Origin: Paracoccaceae bacterium
GTDB taxonomy: Bacteria; Pseudomonadota; Alphaproteobacteria; Rhodobacterales; Rhodobacteraceae
Reading direction: 5' to 3'
Assembly (NCBI GenBank): GCA_020628545.1
Contig: JAHDEX010000007.1
Location: 3,460-67,459, forward strand
DNA length: 64,000 nt
The stretch's first letter is position 1. Every line of letters starts with the position of its first letter. The notes under the pieces are model-generated. The model did not search any database. It was not told the origin of the DNA and saw nothing but the letters and a program-made list of their open reading frames with translations. The translations under genes were made by a program, and so were the position numbers. Of this stretch, positions 54,259 through 64,000 are shown in pieces.

Positions 54259-55551
54259 TTATGCGGTCGCTTTTGAGAGCGCCTGATCGAGATCTGCGAT
54301 CAGGTCATCGGCGTCTTCGATCCCGATGGAGATGCGCACGATATTCGGACCGGCGCCCGCCGCAACCTGCTGTTCCTGTGTCAGCTGACGGTGCGTGGTC
54401 GACGCGGAGTGGATGATCAGCGAGCGTGTATCGCCGAGGTTCGCCACATGGCTGAAAATTTCCAGACTATCGACGAGCTTGATACAGGCATCATAGCCGC
54501 CCTTGACCGCGACCGTGAAGAGCGCGCCCGCACCGCGCGGGCAGATCTTGGTGACAAGCTTGTTGTAAGGCGAGGATTTCAGGCCTGCGTAGGTCACGTA
54601 GTCGACCCGGTCATCCCCCTCGAGCCAGTTCGCGATCTTTTCGGCATTGGCGACGTGCCGGTCCATGCGCAGTGACAGAGTTTCAATGCCCATCAGTGTG
54701 TAATGCGCCGCCTGTGGGTTCATCGTCATGCCAAGGTCACGCAGGCCTATGGCGATGCCATGGAACGTGAAGGCAAGAGGGCCGAAGGTTTCGGCAAATT
54801 TCAACCCGTGATAGGCGGGCTCCGGCTGGCTGAGCGAGGGGAACTTATCGTTCGCGGCCCAGTCAAATTTGCCCGAGTCCACAACACAACCACCGGTGAC
54901 GGTGCCATTGCCGGTGAGGTACTTCGTCGTGGAATGCACCACGAGCGTCGCCCCATGTTCAATGGGACGGCAGAGGTATGGCGTGGCAGAGGTATTGTCT
55001 ACGATGAGCGGGATTCCAGCCTCATCCGCGACATCGGCAATCTTGCGCAGGTCGGTGATGTGCCCGCCGGGATTGGCAATCGCCTCGCAAAAGACGGCGC
55101 GCGTATTCTCATCAATCGCCGCTGCGACAGCTTTGGGATCGTCCATATCCACGAAAGTCGCCGACCAGCCGAAGCGTTTGATGGTCTGGCTGAACTGCGT
55201 GATCGTGCCGCCGTAAAGCCGTGATGAGGCGACGATATTCAAGCCTGGGCTCATCAGCGGGAAAAGCGCCATGATCTGTGCGGCGTGACCCGAGGAACAG
55301 CAGACGGCACCAACCCCGCCTTCCAGCGTGGCGACGCGTTCCTGTAGGGCGGCCACGGTTGGGTTTGTCAGCCGCGAGTAGATGTAGCCAACTTCCTGCA
55401 GGTTGAAGAGTGCCGCTGCGTGATCGGCGTCGCGGAAGACGTAAGCCGTGCTTTGATAGATCGGCACCTGCCGGGCCCCTGTAGCCGGATCTGGCCGCGC
55501 ACCGGCGTGAATTTGTAATGTGTCAAAGCCGTAGCTTGGGCCGTCGGTCAT
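54259..55551 (-). CDS. metY: O-acetylhomoserine sulfhydrylase / aminocarboxypropyltransferase
   Basis: A 430-residue PLP enzyme of the Cys/Met metabolism family, long form. It starts with GFDTLQIHAGARPDPATGAR and has YSRLTNPTVAALQERVATLE, the PLP lysine in VVHSTTKYLTGNGTVTGG and the late RSLIIHSASTTHRQLTQEQQ. It makes homocysteine from O-acetylhomoserine and sulfide. No SAM-II-like structure was convincing in the 89-base leader. The gene is divergent from a VOC protein gene. Confidence 0.94.
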   Translation of the reverse strand: MTDGPSYGFDTLQIHAGARPDPATGARQVPIYQSTAYVFRDADHAAALFNLQEVGYIYSRLTNPTVAALQERVATLEGGVGAVCCSSGHAAQIMALFPLMSPGLNIVASSRLYGGTITQFSQTIKRFGWSATFVDMDDPKAVAAAIDENTRAVFCEAIANPGGHITDLRKIADVADEAGIPLIVDNTSATPYLCRPIEHGATLVVHSTTKYLTGNGTVTGGCVVDSGKFDWAANDKFPSLSQPEPAYHGLKFAETFGPLAFTFHGIAIGLRDLGMTMNPQAAHYTLMGIETLSLRMDRHVANAEKIANWLEGDDRVDYVTYAGLKSSPYNKLVTKICPRGAGALFTVAVKGGYDACIKLVDSLEIFSHVANLGDTRSLIIHSASTTHRQLTQEQQVAAGAGPNIVRISIGIEDADDLIADLDQALSKATA

Positions 55552-55640
55552 CTCTTTTCTCCCATTGATGGTTTTGCGGCAGACTTAACACCAATTGCGC
55601 CCTAAGCTGCAACGGCGCACCGCAAAAAGGGACCAAAGAC

Positions 55641-56054
55641 ATGCCGCATCCATTCCATCTTGCCTTACACGTTCGTGATTTGGACGAGGCGCGGGAATTT
55701 TATTCTGACGGGCTTGGTGCGGCCGAAGGGCGGTCCACCGAAACCTGGGTGGATTTCGATTTCTTCGGGCATCAACTGTCGCTGCATCTGGGCGAACCCT
55801 TTGCCAGTGCGCCCACAGGTCAGGTTGGCGATCATATGGTGCCGATGCCCCACTTTGGCGTGGTCCTGCCGCTGGAGGAGTGGAAAGAGGTGGCAGAGCG
55901 CCTCGAGAGCCGCAAGACGGATTTCATCATCAAACCGTCCGTGCGGTTTCAGGGGGAGCCGGGGGAGCAATGGACGATGTTCTTCCAGGACCCCTCCGGC
56001 AACCCGATTGAAGTGAAAGGCTTTTCCGACGCGAGCGGCCTTTTCAGCCAGTGA
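55641..56054 (+). CDS. VOC (glyoxalase/dioxygenase fold) protein
   Basis: A 137-residue protein starting MPHPFHLALHVRDLDEAREF, with His residues at 3, 6 and 9. The second module ends FQDPSGNPIEVKGFSDAS, where the Glu would be a metal ligand. GDHMVPMPHFGVVLPLEEW supplies another probable ligand. Closest in look to bleomycin-resistance/dioxygenase-type proteins; the substrate is unknown. Its last 11 bases overlap the convergent DUF2239 gene. Confidence 0.85.
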   Translation: MPHPFHLALHVRDLDEAREFYSDGLGAAEGRSTETWVDFDFFGHQLSLHLGEPFASAPTGQVGDHMVPMPHFGVVLPLEEWKEVAERLESRKTDFIIKPSVRFQGEPGEQWTMFFQDPSGNPIEVKGFSDASGLFSQ

Positions 56055-56547
56055 CACCCGCAAGTCGCATCGCATAGCGCTTCACGTCTTCCGGCCAGTC
56101 GGCCATCTCGGCAACAAAGCCATCCCAGTCACTCGCAAAAAGCGCACGGCTCATGGCTTCAAAGCGGCGCAGATCGCCCGCGATGGAGCTTAGAAACGCG
56201 TAAGTCACCTTCTGGCGTGCCGCCTCACTGCGGCGCCCGCCTTCAGCCCACATCGCGTCGTCCACCAGACTGCGCAGTTTGGCCGAGGCACCGCCACGTT
56301 GCTCTGACAACCACGCCCAATGGCGGGGGAGCAGAGTGACTTCGCGCGGTTTGACACCGAGCTTGGGGCGCCCGCGCTGCGGCGGTGGCGCGTCGCGCAG
56401 GTCGACGTCGCGGACCTGTCCAGTCTCATCATCATAAATCAGCAGGTTCACACCGCGCGGGAGTGCTGCGCGCTGGGCGGCAATCATCGCGGTCATGTCG
56501 CCCGTGGCAACAATCTCAAAATCTTCAAATGCGGTATAATGGGTCAT
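56044..56547 (-). CDS. DUF2239 family protein
   Basis: A 167-residue protein that resembles DUF2239: MTHYTAFEDFEIVATGDMTA, then LLIYDDETGQVRDVDLRD, GRPKLGVKPREVTLLPRHWA and EAARQKVTYAFLSSIAGDLR. The central basic stretch with LLPRHWAWLSEQ could bind nucleic acid, but no function is known. The ATG at 56547 has a GAAGGAGA ribosome site; the open frame upstream to 56658 is not needed. It overlaps the VOC gene tail-to-tail by 11 bases. Confidence 0.85.
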   Translation of the reverse strand: MTHYTAFEDFEIVATGDMTAMIAAQRAALPRGVNLLIYDDETGQVRDVDLRDAPPPQRGRPKLGVKPREVTLLPRHWAWLSEQRGGASAKLRSLVDDAMWAEGGRRSEAARQKVTYAFLSSIAGDLRRFEAMSRALFASDWDGFVAEMADWPEDVKRYAMRLAGVTG

Positions 56548-56760
56548 CGCTGTCTCCTTCGGAAGGCAATTAATGCCCGGATTTAAATGAGTCAATATTA
56601 CCGGGGTATAAATTGCTTCTTTGATCCAAAACCGGCGGGGGGAGGGCAGCGTCCCCAAAGGTCGGTGCCACGCGGTTCACGGGCGCCTGCGGACCGCAGC
56701 GCTGCGGCGCATGCTGTCAGAAAACATGATTTGCGGCGCAGCCGCACTGCGAGGTCAAGC

Positions 56761-57756
56761 CTAGCGGATCCAGAAGCCTTCGGATTTGATCTTGTTGCGG
56801 ATCTGCTGCTCTTTGCGGGGCAGGTTGTCGCGATCAAATAGTGCGCGGACTTTTTGGCCGCGGCCCTGAAAGACCATGCGCTTGTAGGGCTCGTAGAGCT
56901 TCAGAAGCTTTTTGATCTTGTTGGGTGCGGCGACGGCTTCCATCACCGCAACCGCATGATCGCTCTCGCGCGCGTAGAACAAGGGCAGCAGCCGGTAATG
57001 GCAGGTGATGTCGCCGTCCAGCCCGCTGAGTTCAGGTCCGGGGCGACCGCCGCCGAAACTGTGGATCACAAGGGGGAGGACAACCTGATCAAGCCAGGGG
57101 TCGAGCGACTGCACGACCAGCTCTTCTGGGCGGTCATCGCGTACTGCCACGGCCCAGTCGGTGAAACGTTTCCCAAATTCTTGAGGGCAAGCGCCGAAGA
57201 ACCAACCGGCGTTGAAGTAAAGATAGCGCTGCCAGTAGTCGTCGGGCTGCGACAGATCGAGGCTGCTGGCGAAGTCGAGGTCGAACTTGTCGTAAAGCGA
57301 CTTCCAGACGGCGGTGTACCCGGGCCAGTAGAGCTCTTCTTTCGGCCAGGTATTTTCGCGCTTCATCGAGGCTGCAGGCCGCGAAAAATCGAATGGCACC
57401 AAGCTGATATCTCCGGTGATTAATGTGTCGGTATCAAAAAAGACAAAGGGTTCGCCTGCAGGCATGGCCGTCAGGCCTTCGATCTTATTGCCGTAGGGAT
57501 AGTCTTCGCCGAAATGGACATTCTCGAAGGGGCGAACTTCAGCCTCAAGTTCTCCAAGCCGTTCTTTGACGGCGTCGGACATGCGGGGATCGTGGGTCCA
57601 GCGGTCGCCCGGTTGCGGCTCGACCACGATCATCTTGCCCGCAAACCCGGGCGCCATCGCACGCAACGAGGCGACAAAAAGAAGGGCCTCATACTCTAAC
57701 CGGCCTGATTGCCCGACGATCATGATATTGAACGGGCCTGAATGCTGCTCTGCCAT
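56761..57756 (-). CDS. Putative glycosyltransferase-like protein (GT-A DxD motif)
   Basis: A 331-residue protein without signal or membrane segment. FNIMIVGQSGRLEYEALLFV starts a Rossmann-like region, and EPFVFFDTDTLITGDIS near residue 105 holds the DxD motif by which GT-A enzymes bind a nucleotide sugar with a metal ion. YFNAGWFFGACPQEFGKRF also fits such folds. The C-terminal 50 residues are basic (YEPYKRMVFQGRGQKVRA). Sugar, acceptor and pathway are unknown, and no polysaccharide genes are near. A single gene, divergent from the urease operon 246 bases away. Confidence 0.65.
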   Translation of the reverse strand: MAEQHSGPFNIMIVGQSGRLEYEALLFVASLRAMAPGFAGKMIVVEPQPGDRWTHDPRMSDAVKERLGELEAEVRPFENVHFGEDYPYGNKIEGLTAMPAGEPFVFFDTDTLITGDISLVPFDFSRPAASMKRENTWPKEELYWPGYTAVWKSLYDKFDLDFASSLDLSQPDDYWQRYLYFNAGWFFGACPQEFGKRFTDWAVAVRDDRPEELVVQSLDPWLDQVVLPLVIHSFGGGRPGPELSGLDGDITCHYRLLPLFYARESDHAVAVMEAVAAPNKIKKLLKLYEPYKRMVFQGRGQKVRALFDRDNLPRKEQQIRNKIKSEGFWIR

Positions 57757-58002
57757 CGATTACCTGCGTTTTGTTGCGGGCACTCTAGTGGCTCGCCAGT
57801 TGTGTGACGAGAGACCCGTCGCATCCCATCACAATCGGCACGCGGGCGTGCCGTCGTTGCACCAGCCCTGTGCTTCTTTCATGGGCGTTTTGAAGACTGG
57901 ACATTGCAGAAGTTTCATCATCGCGCCCAATTATTGGGCAATTGGTTGCCGGGTGGGCGCTGAAAACGGGATTTTCCGTGCATCCCTTCCGGAGTTGCGG
58001 GA

Positions 58003-58878
58003 TTGTTGCGAGGCATTATCGCTCCGGGGTGGAAGATTAACCAAGCTGCCAAAATAGACGTGTCTGATCTGTCAGCACCTGCACTGCCGCGGGCGCGGGG
58101 GACCATTGACCTTGCAGCCAAGCGGCGCGGCGCTTCGAGCGTGATTTCAGACTTTCGCTCATCAGGCTCCATGAAAATGCTCTTCCCGCATGGGTCTGAT
58201 GCGGCCTTGAATGCGGTGCTCCTTAATACCGCCGGGGGGATGACCGGCGGAGATGCCTTTACGGTGCAAGCGGCGGCAGAGGCGGGCGCGCGGCTGACGC
58301 TGACGACGCAAGCTGCGGAACGCATTTATGGCGCAGTTGACCCATTGCCAGCGACGCTTACCACCCAATTGACCGCCGCTGCAGGCGCGCGGATCGACTG
58401 GTTACCGCAGGAAACAATTTTCTTTGATCGCGGTGCGTTGCGGCGCAAGCTTCATGTCGATCTCGCATCGGATGCAACGCTTCTGATGGTTGAGCCGCTT
58501 GTCTTTGGCCGCGCCACCATGGGCGAGACGGTGAACCATGCCGTCTTTTCAGATGACGTGCGTGTCTGGCGCAACGGAGAACTCGTTTTTGCCGATGCGG
58601 TGCGTTTGCAGGGCGATGTCGATGCAGTACTCAAAGGATCGGCCGCAGGACAGGGCTGCATCGCGATGGCTAGTCTTCTGTATGCTGGGTATGATGCCGA
58701 GGCCTTCCTTAGACCCCTTCAAGTGATGATGCCTGCGACCGGCGGCGTTAGCCTGATCCGCGAAGGCGTGCTTTTCGCACGGATTCTCGCGCCTGATAGT
58801 TTTGACCTCCGCCGCGCGATGGTGCCTGTGATCCGGCACCTGCTCGGCGGCCCGCTTCCCAAGACATGGATGCTTTAA
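58003..58878 (+). CDS. ureD: Urease accessory protein UreD
   Basis: A 291-residue urease maturation protein. The start is taken as TTG at 58003, eight bases after GGAG; no suitable ATG exists before the conserved body. Typical segments are [53 protein letters not shown] and [20 protein letters not shown]. UreD links the apo-urease to UreF and UreG and is thought to channel nickel. It is the first gene of the operon; the ureA ATG follows one base after its stop codon. Confidence 0.95.
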   Translation: MLRGIIAPGWKINQAAKIDVSDLSAPALPRARGTIDLAAKRRGASSVISDFRSSGSMKMLFPHGSDAALNAVLLNTAGGMTGGDAFTVQAAAEAGARLTLTTQAAERIYGAVDPLPATLTTQLTAAAGARIDWLPQETIFFDRGALRRKLHVDLASDATLLMVEPLVFGRATMGETVNHAVFSDDVRVWRNGELVFADAVRLQGDVDAVLKGSAAGQGCIAMASLLYAGYDAEAFLRPLQVMMPATGGVSLIREGVLFARILAPDSFDLRRAMVPVIRHLLGGPLPKTWML

Positions 58879-58879
58879 G

Positions 58880-59182
58880 ATGCAATTGACCCCTCGTGAA
58901 AAAGACAAACTGCTTGTGGCAATGGCCGCTGAGGTTGCCCGGAAACGGCTGGCGCGTGGTGTGAAGCTGAACCACCCTGAAGCGATTGCTTTGATCACTG
59001 ACGCGGTGGTGGAAGGCGCGCGCGATGGCCGCTCGGTCGCCGATATGATGCAGGCGGGTGGGCAGGTGATTACTCGCGATCAGTGCATGGAGGGTGTCCC
59101 CGAGATGATCCACGAAGTGCAGGTGGAGGCCACTTTTCCGGATGGGACCAAATTGGTGACTGTCCACAATCCAATTCGTTGA
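58880..59182 (+). CDS. ureA: Urease subunit gamma
   Basis: A 100-residue structural subunit matching UreA end to end: [55 protein letters not shown] and [20 protein letters not shown]. Length is the usual 100. It forms the trimer-of-(alpha beta gamma) enzyme with UreB and UreC. It begins one base after the ureD stop, suggesting translational coupling. Confidence 0.98.
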   Translation: MQLTPREKDKLLVAMAAEVARKRLARGVKLNHPEAIALITDAVVEGARDGRSVADMMQAGGQVITRDQCMEGVPEMIHEVQVEATFPDGTKLVTVHNPIR

Positions 59183-59218
59183 TTTGAGTAAGTGAAGCAA
59201 AGCGGAAGGGAGTTCGCG

Positions 59219-59524
59219 ATGATTCCAGGAGAAGTTATGACTGCAGAGGGCGAGATCGCCCTCAATACTGACCGAAAGGCTGTGACGCTCATGGTCTCCA
59301 ATACCGGCGACCGCCCCGTCCAGGTCGGCAGCCATTACCATTTTGCTGAGGCCAACAGCGCGCTGGATTTTGATCGGGACGCCGCTCGCGGCTGTCGGCT
59401 GGACATTGCCGCAGGGACAGCTGTGCGGTTTGAGCCGGGTCAGCGGCGCGAGGTCAACGTGATCCCGCTCTCGGGGGGGCGCAAGGTTTATGGGTTTAAT
59501 CAGGCTGTGATGGGAGAGCTGTGA
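59219..59524 (+). CDS. ureB: Urease subunit beta
   Basis: A 101-residue structural subunit beginning [20 protein letters not shown], with [39 protein letters not shown] and [16 protein letters not shown], all conserved. The ATG at 59219 follows GGAAGGGAG; an earlier GTG at 59192 is unnecessary. Its TGA overlaps the start of the next small gene (ATG at 59524) by one base, so that gene is truly part of the operon. Confidence 0.97.
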   Translation: MIPGEVMTAEGEIALNTDRKAVTLMVSNTGDRPVQVGSHYHFAEANSALDFDRDAARGCRLDIAAGTAVRFEPGQRREVNVIPLSGGRKVYGFNQAVMGEL

Positions 59525-59850
59525 TGTTCCGGCTATTCACGCATCGCAATACCCCGCTGCATTACTGGGCGAACGCTATGGAAGTCGGCTACGTGATGGC
59601 GGAGGCGCAGGCCGTGATCGCCATGCGCCTCATGGGCATGGCTGGGGTCTGGTCGGTGACGCCGACCGAAGACGGGCGGATGATCTCGGAAAAGGTCTAC
59701 GCAATGACAAAGGCTGCAACGGATTCGACGAAGGTCGCACTGCGCGGCGGCACCGCCGATCAGATCGCCGCGGCTGCCATCAAACCGGTGCGCCGCAAGA
59801 CGCGATCCAATGCCCGGCGGCTCGGCAAGCGCGGTGTGAAAATCAAATGA
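59524..59850 (+). CDS. Phasin-like small protein encoded inside the urease operon
   Basis: A 108-residue basic protein whose ATG overlaps the ureB stop codon (TGATG). It is mostly helical: [20 protein letters not shown], then [20 protein letters not shown] and [20 protein letters not shown], ending in a strongly basic tail ([19 protein letters not shown]). The pattern is like short phasin-type proteins of Rhodobacteraceae, some of which carry the unhelpful label antifreeze protein in databases (from memory). It is not a known urease component. Coupling to ureB makes co-production with the enzyme certain if the operon is transcribed. Confidence 0.8.
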   Translation: MFRLFTHRNTPLHYWANAMEVGYVMAEAQAVIAMRLMGMAGVWSVTPTEDGRMISEKVYAMTKAATDSTKVALRGGTADQIAAAAIKPVRRKTRSNARRLGKRGVKIK

Positions 59851-59872
59851 GACTGACGATGGAGACCGCCTG

Positions 59873-61582
<1,710 letters not shown>

Positions 61583-61591
61583 GGTAACGTC

Positions 61592-62185
61592 ATGCGTACC
61601 TTTATCATGACATCCCTCGGGCTCGCTGCGTTTCCGTTCGCGGTGCAAGCCGCTTGCCCAACTGCAGAAACGCTCACCAAGGGCGCGATTGTTTTCACTG
61701 TTGATGGCGAGGAAGAGGTTCATACGCGTGCACCCAACGGTGTCGTGACGATCCGCACCGAGGAAGACGCGGACGGTGTGGCCATTCAAACCATCGCGGC
61801 GCGCGGTATTCACGTGTTGCAGCTGGCGGATGTGGTCGATGGGAAGCTTGACTTCGACACGATCTGGCGCTTCGCCTTCACCGACCCGATTGAGCAGTTG
61901 CCTGCTCCCACACCGGGTGGATCCTGGCTCGGGAAGTCCACCAGCTATGTCGATCGTGTCGCGGAAGAGGAAGATATCCAGCACACATGGGGCCCGATGG
62001 AGGCTTTTACGATCGGATCCTGTACGTTTGATGCAATTCCGGTGCGCGCTGAGTTCGACGGGGAAGAGTATGACCACGTGGAAGACATGATCTACTTTCC
62101 GGAGCTCGATACGGGTATCCTGATCGGCTACAGCGATACCGAAGGCACCGATACCTACACTTACACCGATGTGCGCGCGCAATGA
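61592..62185 (+). CDS. Hypothetical secreted protein within the urease operon
   Basis: A 197-residue protein with a clear signal peptide (MRTFIMTSLGLAAFPFAVQA, cut before ACPTAE) and an AAGGT ribosome site, nine bases after ureC. The mature part has two cysteines (AACPTAE, IGSCTFDAIPV), likely a disulfide, and an acidic, strand-rich sequence with many Thr and Asp residues. No family recognised. It overlaps ureE by four bases (ATGA), so it is in the operon. All known urease parts are cytoplasmic or membrane-bound, so a periplasmic product is odd here. Confidence 0.8.
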   Translation: MRTFIMTSLGLAAFPFAVQAACPTAETLTKGAIVFTVDGEEEVHTRAPNGVVTIRTEEDADGVAIQTIAARGIHVLQLADVVDGKLDFDTIWRFAFTDPIEQLPAPTPGGSWLGKSTSYVDRVAEEEDIQHTWGPMEAFTIGSCTFDAIPVRAEFDGEEYDHVEDMIYFPELDTGILIGYSDTEGTDTYTYTDVRAQ

Positions 62186-62673
62186 CCTTGCCCCGCGCGA
62201 TGGAAGTCATCCCGGGTGCTGGCACGGGTGAGACGACACTGACGCTCAGCTATGACGACCGTTTTTTGCGGCGCAAAGTGCTGGTCTGTGATGACGGGAC
62301 GTCGGTGCTGCTCGACTTGGCGCAGACGACCTCTTTGAACGAGGGCGATGTTGTTGTCAGAGAGGATGGGCGCCGCATTGCTGTGCGGGCCGCGAAAGAG
62401 CCGTTGTTGCAGATCACCGCAGACCGGTTGTTGTCTGTCGTTTGGCACATCGGAAATCGCCATTGTCCATGTCAGATCGAAGAGGCACGGGTGTTGATCC
62501 AGCCGGATCACGTGCTGCGTGACCTGATGGTGCGCCTTGGTGCGACGGTGACCGAGGTGGAAGAACCGTTCTCACCCGAGGGTGGCGCTTACGGCCATGG
62601 GCGGACCCATGGCCACGATCATTCGCATCAGCATGGACCGGACCATGTGCATGGGCATCATCACCATGACTGA
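62182..62673 (+). CDS. ureE: Urease accessory protein UreE (nickel chaperone)
   Basis: A 163-residue nickel metallochaperone. The N-terminal domain includes LTLSYDDRFLRRKVLVCDDG and LDLAQTTSLNEGDVV; the metal domain has VVWHIGNRHCPCQIEEARVL, containing the interface His, and DHVLRDLMVRLGATVTEVE. The C-terminal 28 residues are His-rich (HGRTHGHDHSHQHGPDHVHG), a nickel-storage tail as in Klebsiella UreE. It overlaps the preceding secreted-protein gene by four and ureF by eight bases. Confidence 0.97.
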   Translation: MTLPRAMEVIPGAGTGETTLTLSYDDRFLRRKVLVCDDGTSVLLDLAQTTSLNEGDVVVREDGRRIAVRAAKEPLLQITADRLLSVVWHIGNRHCPCQIEEARVLIQPDHVLRDLMVRLGATVTEVEEPFSPEGGAYGHGRTHGHDHSHQHGPDHVHGHHHHD

Positions 62674-63310
62674 TGCAGATGCCGTGCTGACGCTGGCGCA
62701 GTGGTTCTCGCCCAGTTTTCCCATCGGGGCGTTCAGCTATTCACATGGGCTTGAGACGGCAATTGCTGAGGGTCATGTGACCGATGCGCGGTCAGCTCAG
62801 GCGTGGATTGATGATATTCTGCGGCATGGGGCGGGACGCAATGATGCAATCTTGTTGGCGGCAGGGTTTGCGGCGGACGCAAGCACGCTGGCCTCCCATA
62901 ATGCGCTCGCACGCGCATTGGCACCCTCGCAGGAGCGTTTGCTAGAGGCTGAGCAACAAGGCGCTGCCTTTGCCCGCACGATCCGGGAGGTCTGGGGCTA
63001 TGACGTGCCGGACATGGTTTTGCCGCTGGCTGTGGGTGCTGCGGCGGCACACCACGGCCTGCCAGTCCAGCTGACAATTGAAACCTACCTGCACAGCTTT
63101 GCTGCCAATCTTGTCTCTGCCGCAGTCCGGTTGGTGCCGCTGGGCCAGACCGAAGGGCAGGCGGTGGTGTTGCAGTTGAAACCTGCGATTACTGAGATTG
63201 CGGCCACGGCGCTGACCCAAACCATCGACGACCTTGGTGCCGCGACATTTGCAGCCGACATCAGCGCAATGCGCCATGAAACCCAATATGCAAGGATCTT
63301 CCGCTCATGA
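62666..63310 (+). CDS. ureF: Urease accessory protein UreF
   Basis: A 214-residue helical protein: [20 protein letters not shown] at the start with the family's [13 protein letters not shown], then [20 protein letters not shown], and [20 protein letters not shown] and late [19 protein letters not shown]. UreF bridges UreD and UreG in the activation complex and gates UreG GTPase. The ATG at 62666 lies inside the ureE His-tail codons; a longer frame to 62582 is only a shadow of ureE. It overlaps ureG by four bases. Confidence 0.96.
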   Translation: MTDADAVLTLAQWFSPSFPIGAFSYSHGLETAIAEGHVTDARSAQAWIDDILRHGAGRNDAILLAAGFAADASTLASHNALARALAPSQERLLEAEQQGAAFARTIREVWGYDVPDMVLPLAVGAAAAHHGLPVQLTIETYLHSFAANLVSAAVRLVPLGQTEGQAVVLQLKPAITEIAATALTQTIDDLGAATFAADISAMRHETQYARIFRS

Positions 63311-63954
63311 CCTCACCACATGGACCGCTTCGTGTTGGCATCGGTGGCCCGGTGGGTGCGGGCAAGACGACGCTGACGGCGCAACTGGCGCGCGCGTTAA
63401 AGGATCGCTGTGACTTGGCGGTGATCACCAACGATATCTATACGCAGGAAGATGCGGAAGCCTTGATGCGCATGCAGATCCTGCCGCAGGACCGCGTTTT
63501 GGGTGTCGAAACGGGTGGCTGCCCGCATACGGCGATCCGCGAAGATGCGTCGATCAACCTTGCGGCAGTGGACACGCTGAAAAAGCGGCACCCGCAGCTT
63601 GACCTCGTGTTAATTGAATCGGGCGGAGATAATCTTTCTGCAACTTTCAGCCCGGAGCTGGCGGATGTGACGATCTATGTGATCGATACCGCAGCGGGTG
63701 AGGAAATCCCCCGCAAGGGTGGGCCGGCGATCACGAAGTCGGATGTGCTGGTGATCAATAAGACGGATTTGGCACCCTACGTGGGTGCTTCGCTTGAGGT
63801 GATGCAGCGTGATTCCGACCGGATGCGCGGCACGCGGCCTTATGTTTTCGCGAGCCTGAAGTCTGGGCAGGGCGTTGAAAAAATCATCAGTCTGTTGGTT
63901 GAAATCGGGGGCCTTGCCCTCAAACCCGTTCCCGCCACAGCATCATCTTTGTGA
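63307..63954 (+). CDS. ureG: Urease accessory GTPase UreG
   Basis: A 215-residue SIMIBI GTPase that drives nickel insertion. P-loop [19 protein letters not shown] near residue 11, the metal-binding Cys-Pro-His in [16 protein letters not shown], the switch region [20 protein letters not shown], and the guanine-specific [10 protein letters not shown] are all present. Length is typical (about 205-215). It ends the operon in this window; the last 46 bases hold no recognisable terminator, so more genes may follow. Confidence 0.98.
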   Translation: MTSPHGPLRVGIGGPVGAGKTTLTAQLARALKDRCDLAVITNDIYTQEDAEALMRMQILPQDRVLGVETGGCPHTAIREDASINLAAVDTLKKRHPQLDLVLIESGGDNLSATFSPELADVTIYVIDTAAGEEIPRKGGPAITKSDVLVINKTDLAPYVGASLEVMQRDSDRMRGTRPYVFASLKSGQGVEKIISLLVEIGGLALKPVPATASSL

Positions 63955-64000
63955 TGCTGCATTCGATGGTTAATGCATACGTGCGCCTGTGCATTGAGAG

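Noticed and set aside
55552..55640. SAM-II riboswitch before metY
   Set aside because: The 89-base leader lacks a convincing SAM-II pseudoknot pattern when read on the minus strand.

Overview
The window is chromosomal DNA of a marine alphaproteobacterium, most probably a member of the Roseobacter group (Rhodobacteraceae). This rests on the high GC content, the protein-level character of the housekeeping genes (lgt, pyrG, purA, secG, hflKC, rpiA, ureABC), small lineage-type proteins (DUF2842, an Lrp/AsnC regulator divergent from trxB, a UbiK/BMFP protein) and Rhodobacteraceae-type gene clusters. The genus cannot be named from what is visible. No tRNA, rRNA, CRISPR array, insertion sequence, phage gene or integrase was recognised.

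Layout. 0-11 kb: the 5' part of trxB, an Lrp-type regulator, a LolA-like carrier, a lytic-transglycosylase-like lipoprotein, an AEC transporter, hspQ, a Hint-fold protein lacking the usual nucleophile, the lgt-MidA-like-pgeF cluster, ubiK, an M42 peptidase, a barrel-like lipoprotein and a YbjN protein. 11-21 kb: a long leftward catabolic cluster, namely an ABC transporter for a polar amino acid or amine (ATPase, binding protein, two permeases), two glutamine-synthetase-like ligases, a class I glutamine amidotransferase, a PuuB/DadA-like FAD oxidase and a DegT-family aminotransferase. This set fits gamma-glutamylation-type degradation of an amine. 21-30 kb: TerB-like protein, secreted trypsin-like protease, rlmJ, MipA/OmpV porin-like protein, pyrG, secG, purA and small membrane proteins. 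30.5-33.5 kb: a 1008-residue, extremely acidic Ala/Asp/Glu-rich protein with ordered ends.

33.7-57 kb: thiN, a DMT transporter, sdaA, rpiA, gor, hflK-hflC, a membrane protein with a cyclic-nucleotide-binding fold of Popeye-like layout, a DegP-type protease, a 2Fe-2S ferredoxin followed by an FG-GAP protein, divergent cobS/cobT, a Kef-type antiporter, a 980-residue membrane protein whose ends resemble GspL/PilM and GspC/PilP, a SIMPL protein, metY and several small genes. 58-64 kb: a urease operon ureD-A-B-x-C-y-E-F-G, where x is a 108-residue phasin-like protein and y a 197-residue secreted protein, neither of them a standard urease component.

A large-scale signal lies on top of the genes. 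In sampled rows the plus strand is C-rich to the left of about 33.5 kb and G-rich to the right, whatever strand the local gene is on, and the prevailing gene direction changes from leftward to rightward at the same place. That is how a replication origin or an inversion breakpoint looks; no dnaA, parAB or clear DnaA-box cluster is seen at the switch. The strongest candidates for undescribed biology are the GspL/GspC-like fusion, the acidic giant protein, the Popeye-like membrane sensor and the two extra urease-operon genes.
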